DNA of 64,000 bases from Tolypeutes matacus (GCA_026826555.1 JAKSZT010053883.1:26581119-26645118), one strand, 5' to 3'; shown: positions 45,201 through 56,190, counted from the stretch's first letter. Made by a program: numbers and translations. The notes: generated by a model from the sequence alone, not told the origin.

Positions 45201-45596
45201 CACATATCTGGTGCCTGAGCTAGGATGACTTGAAGATTCAGCTGGCACTGTGGCCTGGAGGGCCTCCACGTGGCCTCCACATGTGGCTTGGGCTTCTCAC
45301 ACTATAGCAGCTGGGTTCCAAGAGGGTGTCTCAAGAAAGAGTGTCTGTACAAAGAACTTTCAGAAGACCATGGTTTGAAGTTGCAAAGTTTCTTTTGGCT
45401 TAGTCTCGGAAGTCATGCAGTCACTTCTGTTGCATTCTGTAGAATATAAGCAAGTCATCAAGGCCAGCCCAGAATCAAGGGGAGGGGAATTTGACTCATC
45501 CTCTTGATGGAGGAATAGTAAGGTCACATGGAGAAGAGTAAGTGGGAGGGAAGATAGTATGGCGGCCACTGTTGCAAAATGTAGTCGGCCACACTT

Positions 45597-46693
45597 GTCT
45601 TTTCCCAGGGAGGGGAACCAGTCCATTGGGCCCTGCCCTGCCTTTCAGGAAGAGAGGGGACAGATGGCTTCTTTTCATGAGCCCTGCATACCTCCAGCCC
45701 TGTGAGGAGTGCTGGTTCTGCTAAAATGGCACTTCTTATCAAGCCCTGAGGGAGCCAGCTATTCTCTGGGCTTGGATGGTAGAATACTTCATGCCTTTTG
45801 TTCTCAGCTGTGGACTCTGGTGCCAATTCCACCAATTATGGGAAAGCGGGGAAGGTCCTCCCTGGCACCTCACCTCATCAGGTCACACCACCCTTTCTCT
45901 GCCAGCCACTGTACTTAGCACATTATGTCCTTCCCCTGCCCTATGAACTAAGAATTATGACCTCTATTTTAATTTAATTTAATTAATTTATTTTTTTTTA
46001 CCAGGAGGTCCCAGGGATCGAACCCCAGTATGACCTCCATTTTAGAGATGAGAAACCTGACCAAGGTCATGCTCAGTGCCTGCTCTGATCCCTACATCCA
46101 TACACTCAGGGGCCCTGGGATGCCAGAAAGCCCAGGGGATGTTGGAGCCTCAGTCCTGGTCTTCTCAGGGCCTTGCCAAGGAAGGGAGAGACCAATGTGA
46201 GTGGTGGGAGGAATTCGCAGTGAGGCTGAGGTTTCATACTCTTGCCTGGGGCTACTTGGCAGGTGCACTGTTTGGGTGAAAGGGGAGGAGAAACAAGGGA
46301 GGGAGAATTGGTTTTTACTTTCTTTTCAGGCCTGTCCCCAGTGGATGGCAGGCCCGGTGACCATGGGACTGATCCCTAGGGTGACAGCCCTGGATCACTG
46401 ACCCCCTCTTCATTTGTTGGACAGGAACCCCCTCTATGCTGTGGAACCTCTGATTGGAGATTCCAGCTCCAATGAACAAGTCTCTGTCCAGTTCCTGCCC
46501 CTACTCCCCAACTCTCTACTGACTCCTGCTTCCCATCCTGCTGCACACCCAAGTCCCAGGATATGACTGTTCCCAGCACCCACTGCCTTCTAGGCACTGA
46601 GCTCATGTTGAGGATCTGGAAATAAGTGAGACACAGTCTCTGTGCTCGAGTAGGTCATAGTCTAGTAGAAGGAGAAACTTCCAGGTGCCACAT
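45597..46693. other. Non-coding stretch
   Basis: No gene recognised. Contains a MIR-like piece at about 45905-46110 interrupted by a truncated SINE (45972-46028). The open frames on both strands (e.g. 45524-45835, 46376-46606) show no recognisable domain. Confidence 0.5.
45972..46028 (-). mobile_element. 57-bp truncated DAS SINE in a MIR
   Basis: T-rich tail, then ACCAGGAGGTCCCAGGGATC and GAACCCC (antisense B-box region), where the copy stops. TATGACCTCTATTTTA before and TATGACCTCCATTTTA after are a duplication with one mismatch. Only the 3' end of the SINE was inserted. Confidence 0.85.
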
Positions 46694-46707
46694 TACAGGG
46701 CACATTT

Positions 46708-47673
46708 TTTTAAAACTTTATTTTGTACACTTAATAATTGAAAATATAAAACAATTAAAAACAAAAACATATACACAGATGAATAAATACATAAATTTCT
46801 CAATTAAATGTAATAGATACATATAAATTTTTTTTTTTAATCAAACATTACACAATATATTTGGTTCATAGTAACGCATTCATACAGTATTTGTCCTTTT
46901 GTGTTTGGCTTGCTTCACTCAACATAATGTCCTCCAGGTTCATCCATGTTGCCATATGCTTTATGACTTCATTTCTTCTTACAGCTGCATAATATTCCAT
47001 CGTGTGAATAGACCACAGTTTGTTTATCCATTCATCTGTTTATGGACACCTGGGTTGTTTTCAACTTTTGGCAATGGTGAATAATGTGGCTATGAACATC
47101 GGTGTGCAGATGCCTGTTCGTGTCACTGCTCTCAGTTCTTCTGGGTATATACCCAGGAGTGGTATTGCAGGGTCACGTGGCAAGTCTATATTCAATTTCT
47201 TTAGGAACTGCCAAACAGTCCTCCACAGTTGCTATACCATTCTGCATTCCCACCAACAGTAAATAAGTGTTCCTATCTCTCCACATCCTCTCCAACACTT
47301 GTAGTTCTCTGTCTTTTTAATAGTGGCCATTCTGATAGGTGTGAAATGATATCTCATTGTAGTTTTAATTTGCATTTCCCTAATCATTAGTGATGTTGAG
47401 CATTTCTTCATGTGCTTTTTTGCCATTTGTATTTCTTCTTTGGACAAATATCTATTCAAGTCTTTTTTTTTTTTTTTTTTTTTTTTAAAGATTTTATTTA
47501 TTTATTCATTTATCCCCCTCTTGCTGCTTGTGCTCGCTGGGTCAGCCAACCATGCCGTGCGGGTGGGCTTGCCTTCACCAGGAGGCCCCGGGAACCGAAC
47601 CCGGGGCCTCCCATATGGTAAACGGGAGCCCTACTGATTGAGCCACAGCTGCTTCCCATATTCAAGTCTTTTG
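46708..47673 (-). mobile_element. 5'-truncated young L1 with target duplication
   Basis: Poly-T, the long 3'UTR extension (TTATTTTGTACACTTAATAA), antisense ORF2 C-terminus (including [18 protein letters not shown]) and truncation in the ORF2 region encoding FSKEEIQ. TACAGGGCACATTT flanks it at 46694-46707 and 47674-47687. A long DAS SINE sits at its truncated end. Confidence 0.93.
47467..47658 (-). mobile_element. Long DAS SINE with target duplication
   Basis: Poly-T, AAAGATTTTATTTATTTATT, body, GGAACCGAACCCGGGG and TTGAGCCACAGCTGCTTCCC. TATTCAAGTCTTTT-type copies at about 47453-47466 (first base differs) and 47659-47672. Confidence 0.92.
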
Positions 47674-47952
47674 TACAGGGCACATTTAATAAGAGTAAGA
47701 CTCAGGCACAGTGGAGCACAAAGGTGGGAGTACGTGACTGAACAATAAAAATGAGTTGCTGATACATGCAGCCACACGGATGAATGTAGAAAACATAAAG
47801 CAGAATAAAAGAAGCCAAACACAAAAGAGAATGTAAAACTGAATGATTCCATTTTTATGAAGTTCTAGAACAGGAAGACAGTTGGATTATATATAGATAG
47901 AAATAAGATCAGTAGTTGCTTGGGGTGAGGGGCACTGACTGGTAAGGGTCAT

Positions 47953-48857
47953 TGTTTTAGTCTGCTAGGCTGGTGAAAGCATATATCAGAAATATGTTGG
48001 CTTTTACAAAGGGGATTTATTGGCTTACAAGCTTACAGTTCTGTATTAGTCAGGGTTCTCTTGGGAAACAGAATCAACAGGAGATATCTGTTAATAATAT
48101 GAGATTTTATAAAAGTCTCTCACGTGACCGTGGGGATGCACAAGTCCAGGTTCCGCAGTAGGCTGCAAACCAGGGGCTCTGATGAAAGTCCAATGAAAGG
48201 TCCTTGATGAGTTTCTGGGAGACGGTGGTTGTCCAAAGATGAGCTGGGAAATTCTCTCTGAATGTTGAAATCACTTCCCCTTTTAAGGCATTCAACTGAT
48301 TATATAAAAGCGTCACCCATTGCTGATGCAATCTTCCTGACTGATGCAGTTGTAATCAGCCATCCACTCAGTAAACTCACTGGTGACTGAAGTCCATAAA
48401 TGCTCTTGTATTACAGTTAGCCCAGTGCTTGCTGGACCAAACACCTGTACACAATTACCTGGCCGAGTTGACACATTAGCCAAACCATCACAAGTTCCAA
48501 GACAGAAAAATGTTCAAATCAAGACATCATCAGGTGATGCTTTCTTCCCGAAGACTGGCTGTCAGAGCTCCTGGACTCCTCTGTCACATGGCAAGGCACA
48601 TGGTGGCATCTGCAGGGCTCTCCCTTCTCTTCCAGGTTTTGTTGCTTCAGCTTCTAGCTTCCCTGGCTTTCTCTCTTCTTCCTCTGAATTTCATTCTCTT
48701 ATGAAGGACTCCAGCAAGAGGATTAAGACTCACCCTGGGCCATGTCTTAATTGAAGTAACCGAATCAAAAGGCCCTACTTACAATAGATTTACACACACA
48801 GGAATGGATTAACTTTAAGATAATTTTCTGGGGTCCATAAACCTTCAAACCGTCACA
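47953..48857 (-). mobile_element. Solo MaLR-like LTR, itself split by another LTR
   Basis: TGTTTTAGTCTGCTAGG at the left end and TTCAAACCGTCACA at the right. GTCAT flanks it exactly (47948-47952 and 48858-48862). Similar by eye to the LTR at 22690-23122 (shared TGGACTCCTCTGTCACATGG-type text and GGATTAAGACTCACCC). The inner LTR occupies 48042-48492. Confidence 0.86.
48042..48492 (-). mobile_element. MLT2-like (ERVL) solo LTR nested in another LTR
   Basis: TGTATTAGTCAGGGTTCTCT at one end and CACATTAGCCAAACCATCACA-type ending match the MLT2 ERVL LTR family in reverse orientation. AGTTC flanks it exactly (48037-48041 and 48493-48497). 451 bp, no internal retroviral sequence. Confidence 0.88.
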
Positions 48858-51016
48858 GTCATGAAAGAATGTTCTGAGGTGATGGAAATTTTCTAAACTC
48901 TGATAGAGTGTGGGTGACACGAGAGTATTATGTTATTAAAACTGACAGAACTGGAGTTCCAGGAAGAAGCAGACCAGAAAGACACAAGAGTCTCTTCTCT
49001 TCCAGAAAAGTAGCTTGAGGACAGGCTGAAATGGCCTGCAAAAAGATCTTCTAGGATTTAAGATACCAGGTTAAGGCTGGGCACCACTCAGAAGAGAGAG
49101 GGACAAAGGAGGGGAACACCACAGCAAAACTGTGAGTTGAAACCAGTGGCTGCCATTGCCAGCACGCTCCCCCACACTAAAGACACGTTAGAATTTTCAG
49201 GCCTCTGAGCCAACAACAGACAAAGGGGGCTCCAGGGATCCACCGCTGCAGGAAAGGAGAGAGAGAGGGATGCAGCCTAAGGCTGACTCAGCTTTTGACC
49301 CCAAATTTGGTCTGTTGTGTCCCATGAGCCCTTCCAGGCTGGGTGGGGCTGTGCCATTGTTTGCCTTTGGAACTGGCAAGGGACTAAAAGATCCTGGACT
49401 AAAGAGATCCCACCCTCCTAATCTCCTTCTCACTAACCTGGGCTGACTGTTGAGGACTCAGAGGGAAGTGGAATTATTTCCTACCCTGGAAAAGGGAGGG
49501 GACTACCAGCAAAGGCTGGAGAACTGTCTCTGAGAAAGTTTGAATTATAAAGCTCTTAGCCTCCAGGCAGGAACCTCCGTCACATTGATCTGGTCTGTGT
49601 TGCAGCAAACACACTCCAACCAGGCATTGAATGGAGAGCTGCCAAAGAGCGCCATCTGCTGGTAGAACAAGGAAGTGCATGTGAGAAAATTTAAAATCAG
49701 TAAGAGAGGCTTTTCCTGGCCTTTATAGTCTCCCTCCCCAAGGCCCTAGGAAGCTGGCCTGCAATCTATTACTGGGTCCAGAGCCCAGTTTTGAGCAACT
49801 AACAGGGTCAATCCTAACAATCCAGGTGGAACCAAGAATCAAAGAGTAGCAGTAAACACAGCCTCCTGCCACTAAATCTTATGAAAGAGAAGGAAATTGA
49901 GCATCTGAGTAAACTACCATCGTAATCAGATGCCTAGACATCAGCAAAAAGTTGTGACCCATACTAAGAAAATGGAAGACATAACCCAAGAAAAGGAATA
50001 TTTCAAAGCCCCAGAAGAGAGACAGGATTTGAGAGAACTAATTAATGAGATATGCGCAAATTTCCAAAATCAAATTGATGAGTTGAAAGACAATAAAGTT
50101 AAAGAGATAAATGACATCAAGAAGACATTGAGTGAATCTCTTCTCCAGAAAAATAGCTAGAGGACATGTGGAAACAGCCCTGAAACAGATCTTCTAGGGT
50201 TTAGGACAGCAGGTGAAGGCTGCACACCACCCAGAGGAGAGAGGGACAAAAGAGGGAAAACGCGACCACAGAACCAGAATCGTGAGTTGGAACCAGCAGC
50301 GGCTGCTGCTGCTGGCACCCTCCCCCACACTCTTTAAAATTCTCAGGCCTCTGGGCCTGCGACTACAGACAAAGGGGGCTCCAGGGATCTACCACTCCCA
50401 GAAAGGGGAGAGAGAGGGACACAGCCTAAGGCTGACTCAGGTTCTGACCCACAAATTTGGGCTGCGGAGCCCCACAAACCCTTCCACAAGGTGGTTTATC
50501 CTGGGAGCCTAGGAAGGACTGGAGAAATCTGATCCTCCCAATCTCCCTCTCTTCTAGCCTGGACTAATTGTTGAGGAGTCCACAGGAGAGGGGAGAGAGA
50601 GCCTGGGGCTGACCCTGCTTTTGACTCACAGATTTGGTCTGCCCTGGCCCAAGAGCCCTTCCAGACTGGGTGGGGCTGCGCCATTGTTTGCCTTGGAGTC
50701 TGCAAGGGGCTAAAGATATACAAACCTCCCAATCACCTCCTCTTCTAACAAGGAATGATTGTTGAAGATTCAGAGGGAAGTGAAAATATTTCCTAGCTGG
50801 GAAAAGGGAGGGGGCTGCCAGAGAAGATTGGAGAACTGTCTCAGAAAGTTTGAATTACAAGGCCTTAGCCCCCAGACAGGAAGTTCTATCACATTGATCT
50901 GGTCTGTGTCACAATAAATACATTCCAACCAGGCATTGAATTGAGAGCTGCCAATGAGCACTATCTCCTGGCACACCAAGGAAGTGCACATAAGAAAATT
51001 AAAAATCAATAGGAGA

Positions 51017-51070
51017 ATGTTTGTATGTATTGTGAGAATTTTGATTTTTACCCATAATAAAAAAAAAAAA
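51017..51070 (+). repeat. Tiny retro-insertion ending in AATAAA and poly-A
   Basis: AAAAATCAATAGGAGA at 51001-51016 is repeated at 51071-51086. Between them are 54 bp: a body of about 38 nt, then CCCATAATAAA running into the A-tail. It looks like the last few dozen bases of a polyadenylated transcript. It lies in the 5'UTR of the inner L1. Confidence 0.88.
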
Positions 51071-51308
51071 AAAAATCAATAGGAGAGGCTTTTCCTGGCC
51101 TCTATAGCCTCCCTGCCCAAGGCCCTAGGAAATGACTCTACAACCAATTACTGGGTCCAGTGCCCAGTTTTGAGCAACCAGCAGGACAATCCTAACAATC
51201 AAGGTTGAGCCAAAAATCAAAGAGCTGTGGTAACTCACAGCCTCCTGCCACTAAAACCCTATAAAAGAGAAAGAGATTGAGTATCTAAGTAAACTACATG
51301 CTAACCAG

Positions 51309-52265
51309 ATGCCTAAACACCAGCAAAACATTACAAGCCATATTAAGAAAATAGAAGACATGGCTCAAGAAAAGGAATACATCAAAGTCGCAGAAGAGAT
51401 GCAGAATTTGAGAGAACTAATCAGTGAGATGAGCACAAATTTCCAAAATCAAATTAATGAGATGAAAGACAACATAGTTAAAGAGATAAATGACATCAAG
51501 AAGACATTGAGCAAACACAAAGAAGAATTTGAAATCCTGAACAGAAAAGTAACAGAGTTCATGGGAATGAAAGACACAATAGGTGAAGTCAAAAACACAT
51601 TTGAGGCATACAACAGCAGACTCGAAATGACAGAAGAAAGAATAGGTGATACTGAAGACAGAGCAGCTAAAATTGAAGAGAGAAAAGAACAGAGAGAGAA
51701 AAGAATGGAAAAAATTGAGCAGGGGCTCAGAGAGTTGAATGACAACACAAAACACAACAACATACGTGTCATGGGAGTTCCAGAAGGAGAAGGGAAAAGG
51801 GGCAGAAAAAGAGTATTTGAGGAAATAATAGCTGAAAATTTCCCAACTCTCACAAAAGAAATGAAATTACATGTCTAAGAAGCACAACGTTCTCCAATGA
51901 GAATAAATCCAAATAGACCTACGCCAAGACACATACAACTCAGAATGTCAAATGTAAAAGAAAAAGAGAAAATTCTCAGAGCAGCAAGAGAGAAGCAAAC
52001 GATCATGTACAAAGGACGTCCAGTAAGACTTAGTGCAGATTTCTCTTCAGAAACCATGGAGGCGAGAAGACAGTGGTATGATACAATTAGGAAACTGAAA
52101 GAGAAAAACTGCCAGCCGAGAATTCTTTATCAAGCAAAACTGTCCTTCACATATGAAGGTGAGTATAAAGTATTCACAAACAAACAGAAACTAAGAGAGT
52201 TTGCAAAAAAGAATCCACCTTGTAGGAAATATTAAAGGAAGCCTTAGAACCTGAAAGAAAAAGAC
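51309..52265 (+). pseudogene. L1 ORF1 with one nonsense codon and a 3' frameshift
   Basis: ATG 51309 (MPKHQQNITSHIKKIEDMAQ), coiled coil with MSTNFQNQINEMKDNIVKEI, KRMEKIEQGLRELNDNTKHN, then a TAA at 51876-51878 where the outer L1 has CAA. The same frame continues (RMSNVKEKEKILRAAREKQT, KGRPVRLSADFSSETMEARR, CQPRILYQAKLSFTYEGEY) until a lost base near 52223 ends it at 52235. Otherwise one of the best ORF1 copies here. Confidence 0.94.
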
Positions 52266-52375
52266 AGGAGACAGAGGCTTGGAGGAGAGTATAGAAGAAA
52301 GAAAAGCAGAAAGGATAACCAAAAGAGTAAAAAGAGAGACAAAAACAAGATGACATATGAAAACCAAAGAATAAA

Positions 52376-52953
52376 ATGGAGGAAATAAATAGGGCATTTT
52401 CAGTAATATCATTGAATGTGAATGGATTACATTCCCCAATCAAAAGATACAAGCTTACAGAATGGATAAAAAAACACGAGCCATCCATATGCTGCTTACA
52501 AGAAACTGACCTCAGACCCAGGGATACAAACCGGCTGAAAATAAAAGGTTGGAAAAAGATACTCCACGTGAATAGTAAACAGAAAAGAGCAGGGGTAGCT
52601 ATACTAATATCAGAAAAAACAGACTTTAAATGCAAAAAAGTGATGAGATACGGAAGACCATTATATATTAATAAAAGGGACGATACTCCAGGAAGATATA
52701 CCAGTCATAAATATCTACGCACCTAACCAGGGTGCTCCAAAATATATGAGACAAACTCTGGCAAAACTGAAGGAAGAAATAGACATTTCTACAATAATTG
52801 TTGGAGAATTCAACACCCCTCTCACATCATTAGATAGAACAACTAGACAGAAGAACAACAAGGAAACAGAAAACTTGAACAATATGATAAACAAGTTAGA
52901 TCTAATAGACATATACAGAACACTGCATCCAAACTCAGCGGGTTATACATTCT
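52376..52953 (+). pseudogene. L1 ORF2 N-terminal (endonuclease) part before the gap
   Basis: MEEINRAFSVISLNVNGLHS, CCLQETDLRPRD and VGEFNTPLTSLDRTTRQ are the endonuclease landmarks; GDFN reads GEFN. A frame break lies near 52650-52746. The sequence runs into the N block, so the RT part cannot be judged. Confidence 0.92.
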
Positions 52954-53353
52954 NNNNNNNNNNNNNNNNNNNNNNNNNNNNNNNNNNNNNNNNNNNNNNN
53001 NNNNNNNNNNNNNNNNNNNNNNNNNNNNNNNNNNNNNNNNNNNNNNNNNNNNNNNNNNNNNNNNNNNNNNNNNNNNNNNNNNNNNNNNNNNNNNNNNNNN
53101 NNNNNNNNNNNNNNNNNNNNNNNNNNNNNNNNNNNNNNNNNNNNNNNNNNNNNNNNNNNNNNNNNNNNNNNNNNNNNNNNNNNNNNNNNNNNNNNNNNNN
53201 NNNNNNNNNNNNNNNNNNNNNNNNNNNNNNNNNNNNNNNNNNNNNNNNNNNNNNNNNNNNNNNNNNNNNNNNNNNNNNNNNNNNNNNNNNNNNNNNNNNN
53301 NNNNNNNNNNNNNNNNNNNNNNNNNNNNNNNNNNNNNNNNNNNNNNNNNNNNN
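52954..53353. other. Assembly gap (400 N)
   Basis: Exactly 400 N. Bases before it align to about 35298-35300 and bases after it to about 32052 of the full-length L1, which are separated there by about 3.06 kb once the SINE at 34541-34721 is removed. The gap therefore probably hides more than its drawn length, unless this L1 has an internal deletion. Confidence 0.98.
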
Positions 53354-53717
53354 GTGTCCATCAACAGATGAATGGATAAACAAACTGTGGTCTATTCACA
53401 TGATGGAATATTATGCAGCTGTAAGCAGAAATGAAGTCATAAAACATATAGCAACATGGATGAACCTGGAGGACATTATGTTGAGTGAAGCAAGCCAGAT
53501 ACAAAAGGACAAATATGTATGAATGCGTTACTATGAACCAAATATATTGTGTAACATATTGTTTGATCAAAAAAAAATTTATATGTATCCATTAAAAAAA
53601 AAAAAAAAAAAAAAGAAGACATTGAGCGAGCACAAAGAGGAATTTGAAATCCTGAATAAAAAAATAACAGAGCTCATGGGAATGAAAGACACAATAGGTG
53701 AGATAAGAAACACATCA

Positions 53718-53970
53718 GGGGGAAGTGGATGTGGCTGAAGTAGTTGGGCTCCTGTTTACCATATGGGAGGCCCTGGGTTCGATTCCTGGGGCCTCCTGGT
53801 GAAGGCAAGCCGGCCAATGTGGCGCAGTGAGTTGACAGCCCACGTGGTGCAGCAATATGACCCAACAAAGGGAGACAAGCAGACACAGAAAAACGCAAAG
53901 CAAATGGACACAGTGAGCACAAGCAGCAAGGGGGGATAAATTAATAAAAATAAATCTTTAAAAAAATAAT
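53718..53970 (+). mobile_element. Long DAS SINE, extended variant
   Basis: GGGAAGTGGATGTGGCTGAA, CCATATGGGAGGCCCTGG, B-box GGTTCGATTCC, a longer body (AATGTGGCGCAGTGAGTTGA, CAGCAATATGACCCAACAAA, GACAAGCAGACACAGAAAAA) and an AATAAATC tail. About 70 bp longer than the copies at 12163 or 30676. It sits in ORF1 of the outer L1. Confidence 0.9.
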
Positions 53971-54502
53971 AATAACAATACACATTAGAGGATCAGAGGC
54001 ATATAACAGCAGAGTTGAAATGATAGAAGAAAAAATAAGTGATACCAAAGACAGAACAGCTGAAAATGAAGGGAGAAAAGAATGGAAAAAATTGAGCAAG
54101 TTCTCAGGGAGTTGAATGACAATGTGAAATGCAACAACATACGTGTCATGGGAGTTCCAGAAGGAGAAGAGAAGGGAAAAGGGGCAGAAAGAGTATTTGA
54201 GGAAATAATAGCTGAAAATTTCCCAACTCTCATGAAAGAAATGAAATTACATGTCCAAGAAGCACACCATACCCCAATTAGAATAAATCTGAATAGACCT
54301 ACTCTAAGACACCTACTACTCAGAATGTCAAATGTCAAAGAAAAAGAGAAAATTCTTAGAGCAGCAAGGGAGAAGCAAACCATCACATACAAGGGATGCC
54401 CAGTAAGACAGCATGGATTTCTCTTCAGAAATCATGGACGCAAGAAGACTGCTATGATAATTTTAGGATACTGAAAGAGAAAAACTACCAGCCAATAATT
54501 CC

Positions 54503-54647
54503 TTTTTTCCTTTTTTCTTTTTTTAGTTAGGCCAGTAAAAAGAATTTATTTGGGAAATGGGGGAAAGAACAGAGCTTGCTGAGAAATGGGAGAGAAAGAC
54601 AGAAATACACACCAAGATTTGGTGCAGCCTCCTTTAGGCAGACAGAG
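54503..54647 (-). mobile_element. 3' fragment of a processed transcript
   Basis: T-rich tail (54503-54526), then a body whose minus strand ends CCCAAATAAATTCTTTTTAC, with the AATAAA signal at 54545-54550. L1 ORF1 text is interrupted at GCCAATAATTCC and resumes with GCCAGTAGAGAATTC; the duplication is imperfect. The parent gene cannot be identified. Confidence 0.7.
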
Positions 54648-55685
54648 GCCAGTAGAGAATTCTCTATCCAGCAAAATTGTCCTTCAAATATGAAAGTGAG
54701 TATAAAGTATTCACAAACAAGCAGAAACTAAGAGAATTCGTAAAAAAGAATCCACCTTTGCAGGAAATATTAAAGGAAGCCTTAGAGCTTGAAAGAAAAA
54801 GACAGGAGAAATAGGCTTGGAGGAGCATATAGGAGAAAGGATAACCAAAAGAGTAAAAAGACAGTCAAAAAAATGATATGACATATGAAAACCAAAGAAT
54901 AAAATGATGCAAGTAAATAATGCATTAACAGTAATATCATTTAATGTGAATGGATTAAACTCCCCAATCAAAAGATACAGGCTGACAGAATGGATAAAAA
55001 AGCATGAACCATCCATATGCTGCTTACAAGAGACTCACCTTAGACCCAGGGGATACAAACTGGCTAAAACTAAAAGGTTGGAAACAGATACTCCACGCCA
55101 ATAGTAACGAAAAAAGAGCAGGCGTAGCTATACTAATATTGGACAAAACAGACTTTAAATGCAAAAAAGTTATAAGAGATATAGAAGGCCATTATATATT
55201 AATAAAAGGCACAATTCACCCAGAAGATATAACAGTCATAAATATCTATGCACCTAACCAGGGTGCCCCAAAATACATGAGACAAACTCTGGCAACACTG
55301 AAGGGAGAAACAGACATCTCTATAATAATCATTGGAGACTTCAACCCCCACTCATATCTTTAGATAGAACATCTAGACAGAAGATCAACCAGGAAACTGA
55401 GAACTTGAACAATATGATAAATGAGTTAGACTTAACAGACATGTGCAGAACGTTGCATCCAAACTCAGTGGGTTATACATTCTTCTCAAGTGCCCATGGA
55501 TCTTTCTCCAGGATAGACCACATTTTAGGGCATAATGCAGCTATCAATCAATATAAAAAGATTGAAATTTACACAGCACCTTCTCAGATCATAATAGGAT
55601 GAAACTGGAAACCAACAATAGACAGGAAAAAGGTAAATTCACACATGTGTGGAAGCTAAACAACACACTCCTAAATAATGAGTGG

Positions 55686-55799
55686 GGAAACGGATGTGGC
55701 TCAAAAGGTTCGGCGTCCGTCTACCATATGGAGAGACTGGGGTTCGATCCCCGGTACCTCCCGGTAAAAAACAAAAAACAAAAAAACAAAAAACAAAAA
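55686..55799 (+). mobile_element. DAS SINE monomer with target duplication
   Basis: GGAAACGGATGTGGCTCAAA, CCATATGGAGAGACTGGG, B-box GGTTCGATCCC, CCTCCCGGT and an A/C-rich tail. CTAAATAATGAGTGG at 55671-55685 and 55800-55814 flank it perfectly. Confidence 0.95.
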
Positions 55800-55895
55800 C
55801 TAAATAATGAGTGGGTCAAAGAAGAAATTGCAAGTGAAGTCAGGAAATCTATTGAGACAAATGAAAACGAGAACACAACTTATCAAAACTTATGG

Positions 55896-56190
55896 GAGGG
55901 AAGCAGATGTGGTTCAAGTGATTGAGCTCCCACCTACCACATAGGAGGTCTGGAATCGGTTCCGGTGCCTCCTAAAGAAGATGAGCAAGACAGCGAGCTG
56001 GCGCAATGGGCTGGCACGGTGAGCTGATGCAACAAGATGATGCAACAAGAGATACATGGAGGAAGACATAATGAGAGACACAACAAAGCAGGGAGCGGAG
56101 GTGGCTCAAGTGATTAGGTGCCTCCCACTGATATGGGAGGTCCCAGGTCCGGTTCCTGGTGCCTCCTAAAAAAAAAAAAAAAGACCAGCA
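55896..56190 (+). mobile_element. Compound DAS SINE with single target duplication
   Basis: Unit 1 (GAGGGAAGCAGATGTGGTTC, degenerate B-box GAATCGGTTCC), body with GAGCTGATGCAACAAGATGA and GAGAGACACAACAAAGCAGG, unit 2 (GAGCGGAGGTGGCTCAAGTG, B-box GGTCCGGTTCC) and poly-A. CAAAACTTATGG occurs at 55884-55895 and 56191-56202. Same plan as 30256-30642. Confidence 0.9.

Larger units (their letters stand above)
28737..45590 (-). repeat. Old LTR-like repeat, host of the first nested tower
   Basis: Left half 28737-28888 (AGTTATTTACTTCTGTGTAA, GGATTCCACAGGTCAGGAAT) and right half 45123-45590 (AGCCCAGAATCAAGGGGAGG, ATGGCGGCCACTG, TAGTCGGCCACA) form one familiar mammalian repeat with an LTR-like ending, separated by over 16 kb. 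ACTTGT occurs near both outer ends (28731-28736, 45591-45596) but does not fit TG...CA borders cleanly, so the ends are approximate and the family is not named. Confidence 0.6.
50136..53612 (+). mobile_element. Young L1 inserted in the older L1, interior lost in an assembly gap
   Basis: 5'UTR from 50136 (starting ATCTCTTCTCCAG, about 40 nt short of the full 5' end), ORF1 51309-52265, ORF2 from 52376, N-gap 52954-53353, ORF2 C-terminus and 3' end 53354-53612 with poly-A. AAGAAGACATTGAGTGA (50119-50135) and AAGAAGACATTGAGCGA (53613-53629) are its target duplication with one mismatch. Confidence 0.94.
49930..54810 (+). pseudogene. Older L1 ORF1, split by an L1, a SINE and a retrocopy
   Basis: 49930-50135 encodes MPRHQQKVVTHTKKMEDITQ and the start of the coiled coil. 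The frame resumes at 53613 (TLSEHKEEFEILNKKITELM), then 53995-54502 (VLRELNDNVKCNNIRVMGV, ILRAAREKQTITYKGCPVR) and 54648-54810 (ENSLSSKIVLQI-like region and TNKQKLREFVKKNPPLQEI). Frame breaks in every piece. Confidence 0.88.

Noticed and set aside
52746..53522. 258-residue frame across the N block
   Set aside because: The frame is open only because N codons were not read as stops. It is L1 ORF2 on both sides of an assembly gap.
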